Below are positions 20,556 to 33,817 of a stretch of DNA of 40,570 nucleotides, in pieces. Both the position numbers and the translations under genes were made by a program. The stretch covers positions 1 through 40,570 of the forward strand of contig JABANN010000311.1 of the NCBI GenBank assembly GCA_013115125.1. The letters run 5' to 3'. Under the pieces are notes generated by a model, which ran no database searches, was not told the origin of the DNA, and saw nothing but the letters and a program-made list of their open reading frames with translations. Every line of letters starts with the position of its first letter. Position 1 is the stretch's first letter. The DNA comes from Perkinsus olseni (taxonomy: Eukaryota > Perkinsozoa > Perkinsida).

Positions 20556-22809
20556 ATGTCTCATCCTGGGAACCCGAGCGCAGGGGACGGCGGCGGTGGT
20601 AGTGGCTGCCCTCCTCATGCCACAGCCGCGCCGACTATCGAAAACTACATGCGTGGTTCCGACTGGCGAGGCAAATGGCGCAAAGCGGCGACGCCGGTCC
20701 ACATCGAACCGAGGAAACCCTTCGCCTCTCATAGCCAGCACGGTGGGATTGCCGCGGAGAGGCCCAACTCTGGAGGCCCTGTTATCATCGACTGGCGCAA
20801 GTCCGCAGCACCTGGCACAACGCCACCGAAGAGACCTAGGCCATGGTCCGGAGAGCCGCAGTGGCACAGTAATCATGCTAAGGGTCATCATGTCAAAGGC
20901 CATCACCACCAGGGCCCGTGGGAGGGGGACTGGCATCAGCAGCAGCAGCAGCAACAGCAGCGGGACCCCGGTTGGAATGAGGGTGGTGAACCGTGGCAGG
21001 GTGACCGTAACTGGGAGGGAGGTCGCTGGTGGAACTGGAAAGCCAATCCCGCAGGACCGGGCGGTACTTGGCATGAGGACTCCGGCAGTAAGGAACAGCA
21101 ATGGTCTGCCAACGACGGTTGGAACCAGCAGGATCAGTACCACAGAGGCAGTCAGGGCAGCTGGGGTGGTGAGGGACCGTGGGAAGAGGGCAAGTGGCAG
21201 GCTGCTGATCAACAGCAACAACAACCGGTGGAGCAGCAGGGCGGCGCACCGCCATTGGGTGGAGATGTGAAGACACAACATGATGCCTCGCAAGAGCAGG
21301 GCTCGGAAGAACCGTCCACGAAGAAGGCTCGCGGTGCCTCCAAGAGCCCCGATGGCCAACCCGGCAGCACCATCTTCGTCAACGCTCTTCGGAAGCTCTT
21401 CCAGGCTAAGAACGCTGCCGCTGCAAAAGCTCCGGCCAAGACCGCTACAAACACCGACAACAACAACCCAGCCCTCTGGGAGGAGGGCAAAGCACCGGAG
21501 AAGCCTCTAGGCGGTGGTGCTCTAACGGCCTTGCTATCCAAGCAGGCCACACTGTCTGCAGCCAAGGCACCGTCTCCCGTCCCCTCGCCAGGTAGGGTTT
21601 GAATGGCCCTTCCCGATGTTATCACTTTTTCTTTAGGGTCGCCGTCGAATGGCCAGAGTGACACTGAACTACGTAAGAATGTTCTCACGAGACTGCTCGC
21701 GAGTGAAAACGCGGGGGACTTGCTCCAGGACCCGAAAGGTACCTCCTCCAGGCGACCACTCCGCGCTGCTACGTTTGTTCGTTCAGTTGTCGAAATGCTC
21801 CTTCAAGTGGCATCACAGCTCGATGAGAGCGGTCTGTCTGATTTACAGAAGTCGGTGGTGAAGATAATAACGAAGCTCCAATCGTCATCTTCCCCGACTG
21901 CTGCTGCTACTACTTTGCCGCCGGATCAGTTGGCTAAACGCGGTGCTTGTGTTGAGCGTCTCAAAGCAATTCTTGAAGGGTTGCGGGGACTGTTCCTCGA
22001 ACGTCAAGAGAAGCGTATCAGCCAAGCGAGTAAAACCGCGGCCGCCACCGCGAAGCTGTCATCATCTACGCCCAGCCACAGTCATCTGGCGAGTCTGCTT
22101 TCGGGGGTTTCGGCTCAGAACCAACCGATATACGATCACAAGGTGTGGACTGGTCACGTTCAACGATCTGGGGTGAACAAGGCAAAGGTCAACCTCTACG
22201 CAACTCTGCCAGTGAACTCCCTAACTACGGCTTTGGTTGCACAACTCGGGAACGAGCTCAACTTGAAACTACGAGTCCCCGACACTGAGGTACGGCCACG
22301 GACACAGGAAGGCTCAACTTGTCATCGTTCGAACGTGCCGAGATTGTAAAACTTCGCTTTTGTCTGTAAAGTTGGTTTGAGTGCTATCCTCGTGGGTTGC
22401 TTTTACTGGGGTATCTTTGAAACGTGAGTCCACGGCGATTGCTGTTTCCGAGCGAACCCAAAGAATGACTGACTGGAATCCTGTTCCTTCTGGTTAGCCA
22501 ACTTACACCTGCCATTCATTGTGAGTAGGTATTGCACCAACGGCAGAATCACGCGGAAAGCTCAGCTCTGGTACTCATGAAGGCCGACTCCGCTGCTGGT
22601 AGGCATCATCATCACTCGCTGCTCCACTCGCAACTCGGCCAAATGACGTTTATAAAGGAAACCCGATTTCTCTGTCAGATCAAGCAGAGTTGAACGCTCA
22701 AATCGCTTACTTCAATGGGAGGAGCCGATCGGGCGTAGCCAAGTTCGAACGTGACGGCGAACACTACGCTGTATTCATGATACCACCCGGTCAACTCGCC
22801 GAGAAGTAG
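20556..22809 (+). CDS. G/W/Q/H-rich protein with probable SPOC C-terminal domain
   Basis: Exon 1 (MSHPGNPSAGDGGGGSGCPP onward) is low-complexity, rich in Gly, Trp, Gln and His, with repeated W-x-G/WEGG-like units and a Q8 run at about 20936-20960, an RNA- or chromatin-associated style. A 41-nt intron (GTAGGGTT donor, TTTCTTTAG acceptor, about 21593-21633) leads to helical segments (ENVLTRLLASE-like, then RSVVEMLLQVASQLDESGLS). The C-terminal YDHKVWTGHVQRSGVNKAKV resembles the start of a SPOC domain (VWKG-L...G). Later exons SAILVGCFYWGIFE and YFNGRSRSGVAKFERDGEHY AVFMIPP resemble its end (YF-x-x-R-RSGV...LYLFPP). The joins between 22289 and 22680 are unresolved. SPOC proteins act in transcription and RNA processing. 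Confidence 0.65.
20936..20962 (+). repeat. CAG/CAA repeat encoding poly-Gln
   Basis: A (CAG/CAA) run gives eight to nine consecutive Gln inside the G/W-rich exon. A second Gln run (CAACAGCAACAAC) is near 21210. Runs of this kind are length-variable in many genomes. Confidence 0.8.
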
Positions 22810-24215
22810 CAAACACCTCATATCACAGGTGGTCATCATCGATGTGCATTCAGGTTGATTGGCTCTGACAACTACAAGAGGTGCAATCCTGACGATATGG
22901 CGACGGTATGCATGATAACGAAGTCTGATACCAGCACCGCTACCCATTGAGATTATCATCATCCATCACCAATTGACCATTGAAGCATTCCTATACAATT
23001 GCTCTTAATAATCTACACCATCCCACTCAGCGACTAGTTGTGTTCAAGTAACGCTGTCACTGATCGCAGACGACGAGCTATCGATAGTTTGAGAATGCTA
23101 ATGAGCCGGAAGTGAGCTCTCTCAACACACATCGGTGTGAAGTGGAGAGCAACTTACAGGAAGGCTTTGTCTCAAGCATTCCCTTCTTCGACCTCGGATA
23201 TCACGGGTATTCTATTGGCATGCTAGTGGTATGCGTGTCCGACATTGTCGACCGCAAAGTCCCAATTCTGAATCTCCTCACGGCCGTTAGAACGCGTAAC
23301 AGCGAGGGACTGCATGATGGTATGAATACTGCTTTCAATCTCGAATTTGTACCATCGCTGCTCTATCCGTGTCTTCGAGCAAAGAAGTAGGCACAAGTCC
23401 AGTGGACTGTCGAGACATCTCGTAAAGTGCATGCTCATGGCAATACGGTTGTGATAATCTAGCTCTCTCGCACTGTCTCATTCGCTGCGGCATCGCGCTT
23501 CTTAATACTTCGTGCTTATTCGACCGAAGCCGCTTCGGCGAAGCGCATCGATGATATCAGGCCGACCGCGAGTATATCCGTTGAGTGAACGATGTTGGCA
23601 TGTCTTCATAGTCCTACGTGAATGGAGTTCATAGTCCAACACCGGTCTCGTTTTAGTTAGACTCTTGTCGGTGTGCTCAGTTTGGGACTCTCTGTAGCGT
23701 TTGATCTCTAAACTAAGATTCCTTACCCTCATAATAGAGTACCATTTGTCCCTCCCACTTCGAGGCTCTAACTCGAGTGTGTTGAACGCACTGTGTTCCA
23801 TACATTCATCACGTCAACAGCACAGCAACAGAAGTAACAGTTTCTACAAAATATAATAACTAGAGATAATAGTTCATTATAATATTGGATATATTAGCCG
23901 GGCTAATAGCGTCTAATGGCAGGCTGTTCTCCGCCGTCCGCCAACACTGTCATCCCAAGTCTACACCACCATGTGATCAAACCGAGATCGAGCGTGCGAA
24001 AGTGAATTCAACGCAGAGACGACCCTTCGGGTAGTGGTGCAGTATGTGTTGACTGATAGCGTCCTCAGAGTCATCATCCTACTAGTAACACAAGAGGTGA
24101 TTATCACACAGAACATGACATGGATAAATATAAACACGTGAACAAGATGAACATATATTTACAGCTAAATCGTTAATCTGTTGGCTCTGTTCATCATTCG
24201 GCTCTTACTAATATC
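22810..24215. other. Gene-poor stretch, locally A/T-rich
   Basis: No exon is convincing. Minus-strand 23502-23801 (99 codons, K/R/E-rich) and plus-strand 23112-23390 (92 codons) are open, but without recognisable domain, splice logic or conserved motif. Around 23840-24170 the sequence becomes clearly A/T-rich (for example, ATATAATAACTAGAGATAAT). No terminal repeats or target-site duplications are visible by eye. Confidence 0.5.
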
Positions 24216-25308
24216 GTTAATTTCTTTGGGTCAATCCGTACCTCCAACTACCGACGACTTCCCAAGCCTCATAAGTCCCCCCCTCGTTGAAGTCTTTGAA
24301 CCATCGAGCTCTTGACGACTCATATCCTTTCGGCGGATTGTCGACCAAGAGGCTGAAGATTCTCCTACACTTGACATTGTCTTCCTTGGTGATGGGCAAG
24401 GAAGACCGCAGCTTCATCAGAACCTCATCATTGAAGTGAGCAAATGGGATCAAGGAAGCGAAATGCTGCAAGGCTTGTGGTAGGTGGTCGGTGATTGTGA
24501 TATCTATCGAATTAGCCCAGGAAACGATGTTAAGCTGTGTGAAGTCTTTGTTGTATCTAAGTGAGAAGCTCCTATACTCCTAAAGTCGTAGCCTACGACT
24601 CGTAGGTAAGCTAAGAAGAATTCTGCCTCAAAAACTGTGAGCACGCCAACTCATACTAGTCCAATTGGGTCAACACGAGCTGGCAATTGAGCCCAACACA
24701 TAATCCCGTGATCCCCACAAGATTCACGAATGTATCAATGGTGATGACTGCCACAAGCAGTAGAAGAGTCATAAGAAGTATCAATCTAATACTCTTCACG
24801 TAGTCACGGTTGCACGAAACACCATAGGCGGCCCTTACGTGGCTTGCTTAGAGCTCTTCCCAGATATATAGGTTCCCCTGATTGGGCTTGGACTGTCGGC
24901 AGAGGAGGCGAAGTAGATAGTCGTCTTAGTACCGTGGTCGTCCTTGTATGCGCACTCACCCTGTCCAGCCGTAATCGTGCCTCCGAGCTACATCGAAAAA
25001 GCAGTTGTTGAGGTGATGAAGTCCACCCGTGCAGCATTGGAACTAAACTTACCACCTACCTTTTGCACTTCAATGGAATCCGCCAACCCAAAAACTATCG
25101 CACTGAGTTCGTTCAATCGTTCGGTAATCCCAGTAACTCTTCCGTTAACTTCGAGTAATCCTTCACGTAGTGATTGAACCTACAGAGACTACAGACCGCA
25201 TGGGTTACCAATACACGCGTGCTACCTCGGATTGGCCCGTGGTACGGAGACTTGAGGCTTGTTCAGCGGCCAGAATCGATACAACAACGACGCGAGAGAG
25301 AACCATGG
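24216..25308 (-). CDS. Putative membrane protein with coiled-coil segment; tail exon may be separate
   Basis: Weakly supported multi-exon reading. MVLSRVVVVSILAAEQASSL (Met at 25308) resembles a signal or anchor segment. Then come an amphipathic segment (VQSLREGLLEVNGRVTGITE, then RLNELSAIVFGLADSIEVQK), a short exon, YGVSCNRDYVKSIRL and a hydrophobic stretch (LILLMTLLLLVAVITI). The order helix (LNEL-x-x-I...LA...IE-x-Q), basic SCNRDYVKSIRL, membrane span is reminiscent of a tail-anchored Qa-SNARE, but the heptad layers are not complete. The last exon (about 24217-24590: LPQALQHFASLIPFAHFNDE, LRSSLPITKEDNVKCRRIFS) may belong to a separate gene. One join needs a 29-nt intron. Confidence 0.35.
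24585..24605. repeat. Overlapping short palindromes
   Basis: GTCGTAG-C-CTACGAC (24585-24599) and CTACGA-C-TCGTAG (24593-24605) are two perfect inverted repeats sharing one arm. They fall in a predicted intron or non-coding piece of the minus-strand gene. Confidence 0.6.
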
Positions 25309-26420
25309 ACTTGAGGAAGAGGAAGGAATTCAAACTCGCACGAATACTCAAATCTAGATGTTGAACCCTTACAGTTCAAAATGGGCACCCGGCGCTTCTC
25401 CAAGCAACCTCCGGGCCCACTAGATGGCCCAGCCTGATTAGCCACTTAGTTGGCATGAGTTGGCTATCACAGGCTACATTCATTATCAACAACTTCACTT
25501 GGGGAACACATGGAAAGAATCCCTCGACCGCCGTCGAGCGACTCACAGCGTTTCGCCCCTCGATGGCGAGCGAGTGGTTATGTGCCATACGTCAACCCGG
25601 TAGACGTGTGACAGCGCCCGTCTGATATCACGCAGAATCGTTAACTGCAAGATACTATGATGGTGATGAGTATTCGTCGACAATCGTCGACACCGTAGAG
25701 ACGATTTATGTTGTCCTCTCAGTTGGATTATCTCTGCCGCTCGATTGCCTTCAAAGTTTGTGTCTCCAATGATTCATCTTCAGCAACCGTTGGCATCGAC
25801 ATCCGATCGACAACCCCGATTGGACTGTCACGGGATAAGGCCAGTGGTGCAGAATTAAAGTCACTCGCTCAGGATGTGCGTCTATTGTTCGCCTGGGCTA
25901 AATTGCATTCAAATACACATGCCCAAGATCACCTTCTAGGCGGCACGATACGAACTGACCCAAGCGAATCCGGACCCTCGGGGAAATTAAGCTCGATCCG
26001 CATCTACCGAAAGCAAATTGAATCCCCCTTAACATCGATAGCCCACATAGAACAAGATGGCCAGTCTTCTCGAACCGGCGATACTAACACCGCAAAAGAC
26101 AGCGTAATATTCGATATCGAAAGGCACCGGCTGCCCTGTCCCATCCTCAACCACATTGTATTGTACGTCTAGACTACTCAACAGAATTAAAGACCCTCTG
26201 AAACTCGCTCCTCCTTTGTCGGCATCCGGTAGTAGTGTATTAGTAAAAGTGATGATGGAGATAGTAACAAAGGCACGGGTATCTAATGGTTCCATACAAT
26301 ATTGAGCAGCCCCACCACAATCGGTGATGAATCGGAAACGGGATACACTAGGTCGTTAAAGTAGCAGCACCAACTGTTGCACGAGTGGAAAATACCAACA
26401 AATGACTATGACCGCGACAG
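25309..26420. other. Gene-poor stretch with one doubtful ORF
   Basis: A plus-strand ORF at 25708-26172 (154 codons) and an overlapping minus-strand ORF at 26029-26295 (88 codons, with a run like DVQYNVVEDGTGQPVPFDIE) are both open. Neither has a recognisable family, and they cannot both be assumed real. The rest appears non-coding and probably includes the 3' flank of mitochondrial Hsp70. Confidence 0.4.
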
Positions 26421-29148
<2,728 letters not shown>

Positions 29149-30432
29149 TCAGGAGCCATTAACACAATAGAACTGCTCATGCCAAGGCATCTCGGCCGTC
29201 AATGCCGACCGGCTGGAGCTGTTACCGTAGCTCACGCCGTCCGGGCCCGCCTGAAACATGGCGTAGAGATGGCACAGAGGCCCTGTAGATGTTACCTCGA
29301 CCGCGATCTCGGGATACTCCTCGTTGATGGTCTTTATCAAAGCTTCGTAGAACCATCTACTGCCAGAAGGGCTAAAGTGAAGGCCATCACGCAGGAAGGA
29401 GCGCCAGCCGGCCTCCCGTTGCATCCCATCGAAGGTGTTGAGGACTGGAATCTGAATAAACAACTGTGGCCCAGACCAAGAAGCAGGCTGTTATCCTCAC
29501 CTGACTTCTCTCACCAACTTGCTCGACTGCCTTGGAGTACTCTTCCGTGAATTGGAGCTTACGATTGGGCTGGTCCGGTGCAGAGGCACCAAACCTGGCC
29601 TTACCGTCAGCGACTATTGCATCGCCGTTGATCGGGGGCGGGGTGATCAGGATGAGGCGGGAAGTGAACTGATAAAGAAGAAGTATTGGCAGTTAAGGCT
29701 GACGCGAATACACCAAGGGGAGTCCGACATGCGCTGACGCATCTCGGCAATAGTCCAGAGCGTCCCTAGCTGAGCACATGGTCGAGCACTATTTCTAAGC
29801 CGGAACTGGCGTTGGACTATAAACTCCACGAACCAACGACGAAGACTAGCTCTTCTCAGGACTCCTACGAGAAAGGAATCACATTACTGGAGAAAACGAA
29901 CAAACCAAGCAGCAGACTGCAGGCGGGATAACAAGAACCGAACAGGAGTATCCAATGGCCGCCTACGGGCTTAGCTAAGTCCACGATCTCCTCCAGGGCA
30001 CCGCGGAACTTCTCCACTGGAACGTGTTTGCTCTCGGACCTACCAACCTCATAATCGACAGGCCATACCGCCGTGCATTCTCTTACCCCGAGGAGTTCAC
30101 CATGCCTGGTAGCTGAGAGTCGTTGGCGCCCAAAAAGATGACAACTAACAGGAGCGGCCCTCCTGCCATATGAGGCGATCCCTTTTTGAAAATGTGGCGT
30201 GCCACTTCAAGGGTCATCGGGGTGTTGTAGCCAGAGTACCTAGGATGCACTTTCTGATGAAAAAACAGTAAACCAGACTGACTCACCCTCTGTTGATAAT
30301 ATCAGCCCTTCTCTGATATCTGTCGGCCAGGAGACCGGCCCATCCGTCCACTCCCGAAAAACTCTGCTGTGTTACCGAGTCGCCCAGGAGGAGTATCCGC
30401 CCTCGGCAGGTATCGTAATTATGGGACTGCAT
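29149..30432 (-). CDS. GDSL/SGNH esterase, isoamyl acetate-hydrolysing esterase (IAH1) family
   Basis: A serine hydrolase of the SGNH superfamily, likely acting on small esters. Block I is ILLLGDSVTQQSFSGVDGWA (nucleophile Ser in GDS), near the start Met at 30432. An intron of about 50 nt joins RADIINRG to YSGYNTPMTLEVARHIFKKG. Block III is VIFLGANDSQLPG (the GxND Asn). HVPVEKFRGALEEIVDLAKP and LILITPPPINGDA match the IAH1 segments HIPLEEYAANL and ILITPPPL. Block V is RDGLHFSPSGSRWFYEALIK (the catalytic Asp and His in DGLHFS). The C-terminal extension after INEEYPEI, about 45 residues ending QFYCVNGS, is longer than I expect for the family. Both ends are clear (TGA at 29149-29151). Confidence 0.9.
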
Positions 30433-30561
30433 CGTCAACTGATTCACGATCTCCCCGACGACTCTGGTGAACTCAACCCCAACATGGCCTCAGAAACACC
30501 CACGACAGAGACAGCTACGCATGCAGTGCCAGCAGAGGCCATCACTACTCAGCATCGTTAT

Positions 30562-32520
30562 CATTTTCCCTTACACCAGCCCTGACCGTCCACTCCGCAG
30601 CCGGTGACATCTTCACAGTATAGCCGTTCCTTTGTGCCACTGTGTGTCGAAGCTTGTGGATCCACCGAGGCCTGGCCTGGCGATAAGAAGCACGATACCG
30701 AGAGAGAAGCCCCCCGGTCGAACCTTATCGTTAACGTAGTAGAAACCATCGATGGGCTCATAGACGATCTTCTCGGCCGGGTCCACGACAGGGAAGAACA
30801 ATGAGCCAACGTCTCCGAACTCCCGGTCTGAAATGTCGCGCGCCATGAAATGCCCGACGTGAGAGGAGGGAAGTACTGGGTGCCGTTCCAGTATAGAATC
30901 CCCAGTGAGCCTTGTCGCTGGCATCAGCAGGATGCAACTGCGGCTTCCCGATGAGCTCGGAGATATCATAAATACTGAAAATATACAAAATATCGGCGGA
31001 GCGAAGCACCGTAAGAACTACTTACTCTCTCCAGCCCTCATCCAGGACTTCTCTCATTGCGGCTTCTCGACTGGACTGAGCAGTGCCACGGACTATATGG
31101 CCGATGAAATTGACGAAGGACAGACTCATAGACGAGGCGTCGTTGCCGTCATCCAGCAGCTCAGTAGCCAAAGGCGACAACAATGTGGCGAGCCTAGAGA
31201 GCACTCCCTTGGAGGAAAGGCAAGCGGCCTCATCGCTTCTACCGTATCCGATAGGCATCGACAGCAGTGAGCTCATCTTCCCTGTCACCAGCACATGCCG
31301 CAGATGCCTCCAGGAGCGCCCTGTGGTCTAATGGAGATGGCGAGGTGAGGAGGCGCACCAGCACTAGCGAGGCCAGAGTAGGGTGCCGTGGTGGTGCACT
31401 GGACCTGTTGTTTAAAATTTCCGTCGGCGCTTCAGTATGGTGGCAAATAACGACCGGTACGCCAGCAGCAGGATAAAGTCAGCTTACCCCAACAGCCCCA
31501 TGATCTTCGCTGTAACGCCCTCGCACTCCGACTCGATGGCAGCCCCCATGCAGTGACCCAGATACATATGGGTCGTTCGATCCGTCGAGGGCCCTTCTAA
31601 CACCTAGACGAGGCACACTCCCGCCATGTGGCTGCCAGGGAGGGAGCCTCGCCTTGTCCACTAAGGCAGCCAATTGATCATCAGCGATTTTACATCCTCG
31701 GGCGGCGGCCCGGTGAGCTAGTACAGGCGCTGCTTCTAATTCGAGAGACCCGTCTGAACCGGAGTGATCCTGATACTGGATGCGCCAAGTTTTTATCTCA
31801 CCGCTCCACGACGCAGCGGGATCCTCAGCACCAGCGGCATCACCGTTGAAGGTACCAAAACCATAGAAGTTGGATACGCTGTTGAAGGCAGCCAGTGGGC
31901 CCTGGTCGGTCCTGGTGACGATGGCAGGCCGGCCCACAGTGACAGAATCTAAGGTCGATAAAAACACTGCCACTCGGGCTCTATCCGAGCTTCATCCCGA
32001 TTGCTAATCAGGCGGGAAGGAGAGGTCTACGCGTGTCTCCGATGGAGGCCATGCGAGCCCGGCGCGACGGTCATCAGTCATCTCAACCAGCCAACCGGCG
32101 CCCGCAAGTAGCACAGGCCTCCAACAACAGCAGTAGTCCTTGCGGTCAAGCGACGCACGGACATGCCGGCCGATCGCCGCGCAAGATCGACCAGCGAAAC
32201 GTGCCCAACCAATAATTACCTAGGCGGCCAGCGTGGTCCGTAGCCGGTGCTGCACAGAAGTGCCGCCGCCGTACCCCGGATAGCCTGGTCCGTGTTATTC
32301 CTGTTGACCGGACGAAGAGGACGCAGAGCATCCACTTCAATGCTGAACTTCGCGTTAACGACCGAGTATTGAACCGAATATCCGCCGCCGGCACAGCAGG
32401 AAAGCTGAAGTCTCACGCGCCGCAAAATGCCGCGTGCGCCCGGACATCACTGGCAGTGCGCTGCCGTCGGTATGTGCTTACCCTGACCACTGGGGTGCTT
32501 CTAAGGTGGTTCTGTGGCAT
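30562..32520 (-). CDS. Unrecognised multi-exon protein, possibly helical-repeat
   Basis: The start MPQNHLRSTPVVR (32520) is followed by intron 32405-32481 and then CCAGGGYSVQYSVVNAKFSI. Later exons include MTDDRRAGLAWPPSETRVDL, LAAFNSVSNFYGFGTFNGDA, DDQLAALVDKARLPPWQP, VLEGPSTDRTTHMYLGHCMG, SSKGVLSRLATLLSPLATEL, SSMSLSFVNFIGHIVRGTAQ and SELIGKPQLHPADASDKAHW. After intron 30828-30876 come REFGDVGSLFFPVVDPAEKI and VYEPIDGFYYVNDKVRPGGF. The end is uncertain (stop near 30613, or a spliced exon ending at 30561). The central exons are helix-rich, like HEAT/ARM repeats, but I cannot name the family. Copies 7 and 8 of the dispersed motif both lie in its introns. Confidence 0.6.
30828..30876 (-). other. 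49-nt intron carrying motif copy 8
   Basis: Donor GTACTTCC and acceptor ACATTTCAG join GFYTGTAP to REFGDVGS in phase 1. Reading through would change frame. TTTCATGGCGCG (one base off) lies at 30839-30850 on the transcript strand, 11 nt before the 3' splice site. Confidence 0.75.
32405..32481 (-). other. 77-nt first intron carrying motif copy 7 (diverged)
   Basis: Donor GTAAGC and acceptor GAGACTTCAG join STPVVR to LSCCAGGGYS in phase 0. The diverged copy TTTTGCGGCGCG at 32416-32427, followed by TGAGACTTC, shares the extended context of the other copies. Confidence 0.65.
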
Positions 32521-32691
32521 GTCTCATGTCAACGAGCTTGGATCAAAATGGTCCATGTTTTGTGAGTTGAAATAGAGTAAAGAGTGGGATTAAAAAACGC
32601 CGGTTTTGATAATGAATTGTCCCATCATGATGACCGCGGGCTGCTAGGCACCGTCAAGACTACTGCTGTTTATTGCTTTCAATTGTAAACA
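32521..32691. promoter_or_regulatory. Compact divergent promoter region
   Basis: Only 171 nt separate the start codons of the unrecognised minus-strand gene and the DUF4079-like plus-strand gene. Both promoters and 5' UTRs must fit here. No known element is recognised. Confidence 0.5.
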
Positions 32692-33445
32692 ATGGTCTTC
32701 GAGCCCTTCGCCACCTTCGCTCACCCAGTTGTCTCGGCTGGTGTTGCTGTACTAGTTCTTTATGGCGCGAAGAAGGGCTTAGAGTAAGGTGTTCGTCAGC
32801 TGGACTCAGTCCAGTGGACTGCTTCCTGTGAACCACCGAGTGTCCGTAGATGAAGTCGCTTGATGGAGTTGAAGTAATCAAACCTTCAGTTCCCGAGCGA
32901 CGACGACGACGACGAGCTCGCCGTCCGAGCTCAAGGAAGCTCGTGGTGAGAGGCACGCCAAAGTGATGTACCTGGCCACTGGCCTCTCATTCGGTACAGC
33001 AGCATTCGGCACGGCAATGATGGCAGCATTGCAGGATGGCGAGGATGATATCGAGGTGAGCCCGTACGGTGTTTTCTCGCCTGCGTACCAACGCGCTCGT
33101 GTTTGTCGTGTTGCAGTTCGGAGCGCTCTGTGCAAACGCTGGCTGGGTTCAGGGTCTAATTTGATCGATTGATAGTTGAATGCCACTGACGCTAACTGTG
33201 AGTCCACAGGTCCTACAGTCGCCTCATGCGCGCTTGGCCGGCCTCTTCCTATCCGCGATGAGCGTCAACTTCGCACTCTCACAAGGACTCTTCGGGAAGT
33301 TTGATAAGTACGGCTGAGATAAACCGATGCTCGTTCCCCTGGAAGCCTTAGGTCGAAGCGTGGACTTCACGCTTACATTGGATACGCTATAGCCTTCGGA
33401 GCAGTCGCCCAGTGGATGTCGGGCATACGCCTCCTGCTAGCTTGA
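32692..33445 (+). CDS. Four-span membrane protein, DUF4079-like (plastid-type)
   Basis: About 145 residues in four exons: MVFEPFATFAHPVVSAGVAV LVLYGAKKGL (first span, to 32783); ELKEARGERHAKVMYLATGL SFGTAAFGTAMMAAL (second span, to 33055); SPHARLAGLFLSAMSVNFAL SQGLFGKF (third span, 33210-33308); and KRGLHAYIGYAIAFGAVAQW MSGIRLLLA (fourth span, from 33353). The introns join in phase. The spaced His residues (THPV-like AHPV, ERHAK, SPHARL, GLHAYIG) and four helices resemble DUF4079, a family I know from cyanobacteria and plastids, and more distantly cytochrome b561-type proteins. If correct, it would suit a relict plastid or another organelle. No clear bipartite targeting leader is visible. The gene is well supported; the family call is tentative. 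Confidence 0.7.
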
Positions 33446-33817
33446 AGTAGCATGCGTGTTTATCCTTTGCAGCGTTTCTCAGCCATCGGTTGTTGTGTCT
33501 TCTATTGGTTGGGAAAAGAAAAATTTACTGATGTTTCACAGACGGAGCTGCCTTCCTCCTGGTACCTTGAAGCCTTCAAGGCATCAACGCTCTGGGAAGA
33601 TACGATAGGAGCTGAGGATAGAGAACTGAATGTCCGCTCTTGCTCGTGAGCTCGAGGAGCGGCTTGCCGGGGAAGATCGGCCGCGCGTTCAGGGCTTTCT
33701 CTTCATCGCAGCACATAGAAACGTATCTCAGTTATACTCATATTAACGAAGACCGATCTAACAACGGCTTCAAAGAAACAGTACGATACAATAAGCAAAT
33801 ACATACATTCAGTGTAC
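33446..33817. other. Convergent intergenic stretch, nothing identified
   Basis: The region lies between the stop codons of a plus-strand and a minus-strand gene and should contain both 3' UTRs. A 65-codon plus-strand ORF (33452-33649) has no supporting features. Confidence 0.5.

Noticed and set aside
20472-21359. Long minus-strand ORF (295 codons) and a plus-strand ORF in another frame over the G/W-rich exon
   Set aside because: They mirror the high-GC, repetitive coding exon of the SPOC-type gene. Leu/Arg-rich translations without domains and no splice support.
25708-26172. Plus-strand ORF of 154 codons as a gene
   Set aside because: No recognisable family, no splice context, and a competing minus-strand ORF overlaps its end. 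Kept only as a note in the gene-poor stretch.
22810-26420. Mobile element or viral remnant in the gene-poor stretch
   Set aside because: I see no reverse transcriptase, integrase, transposase or capsid motifs, no long terminal repeats and no target-site duplications by eye.
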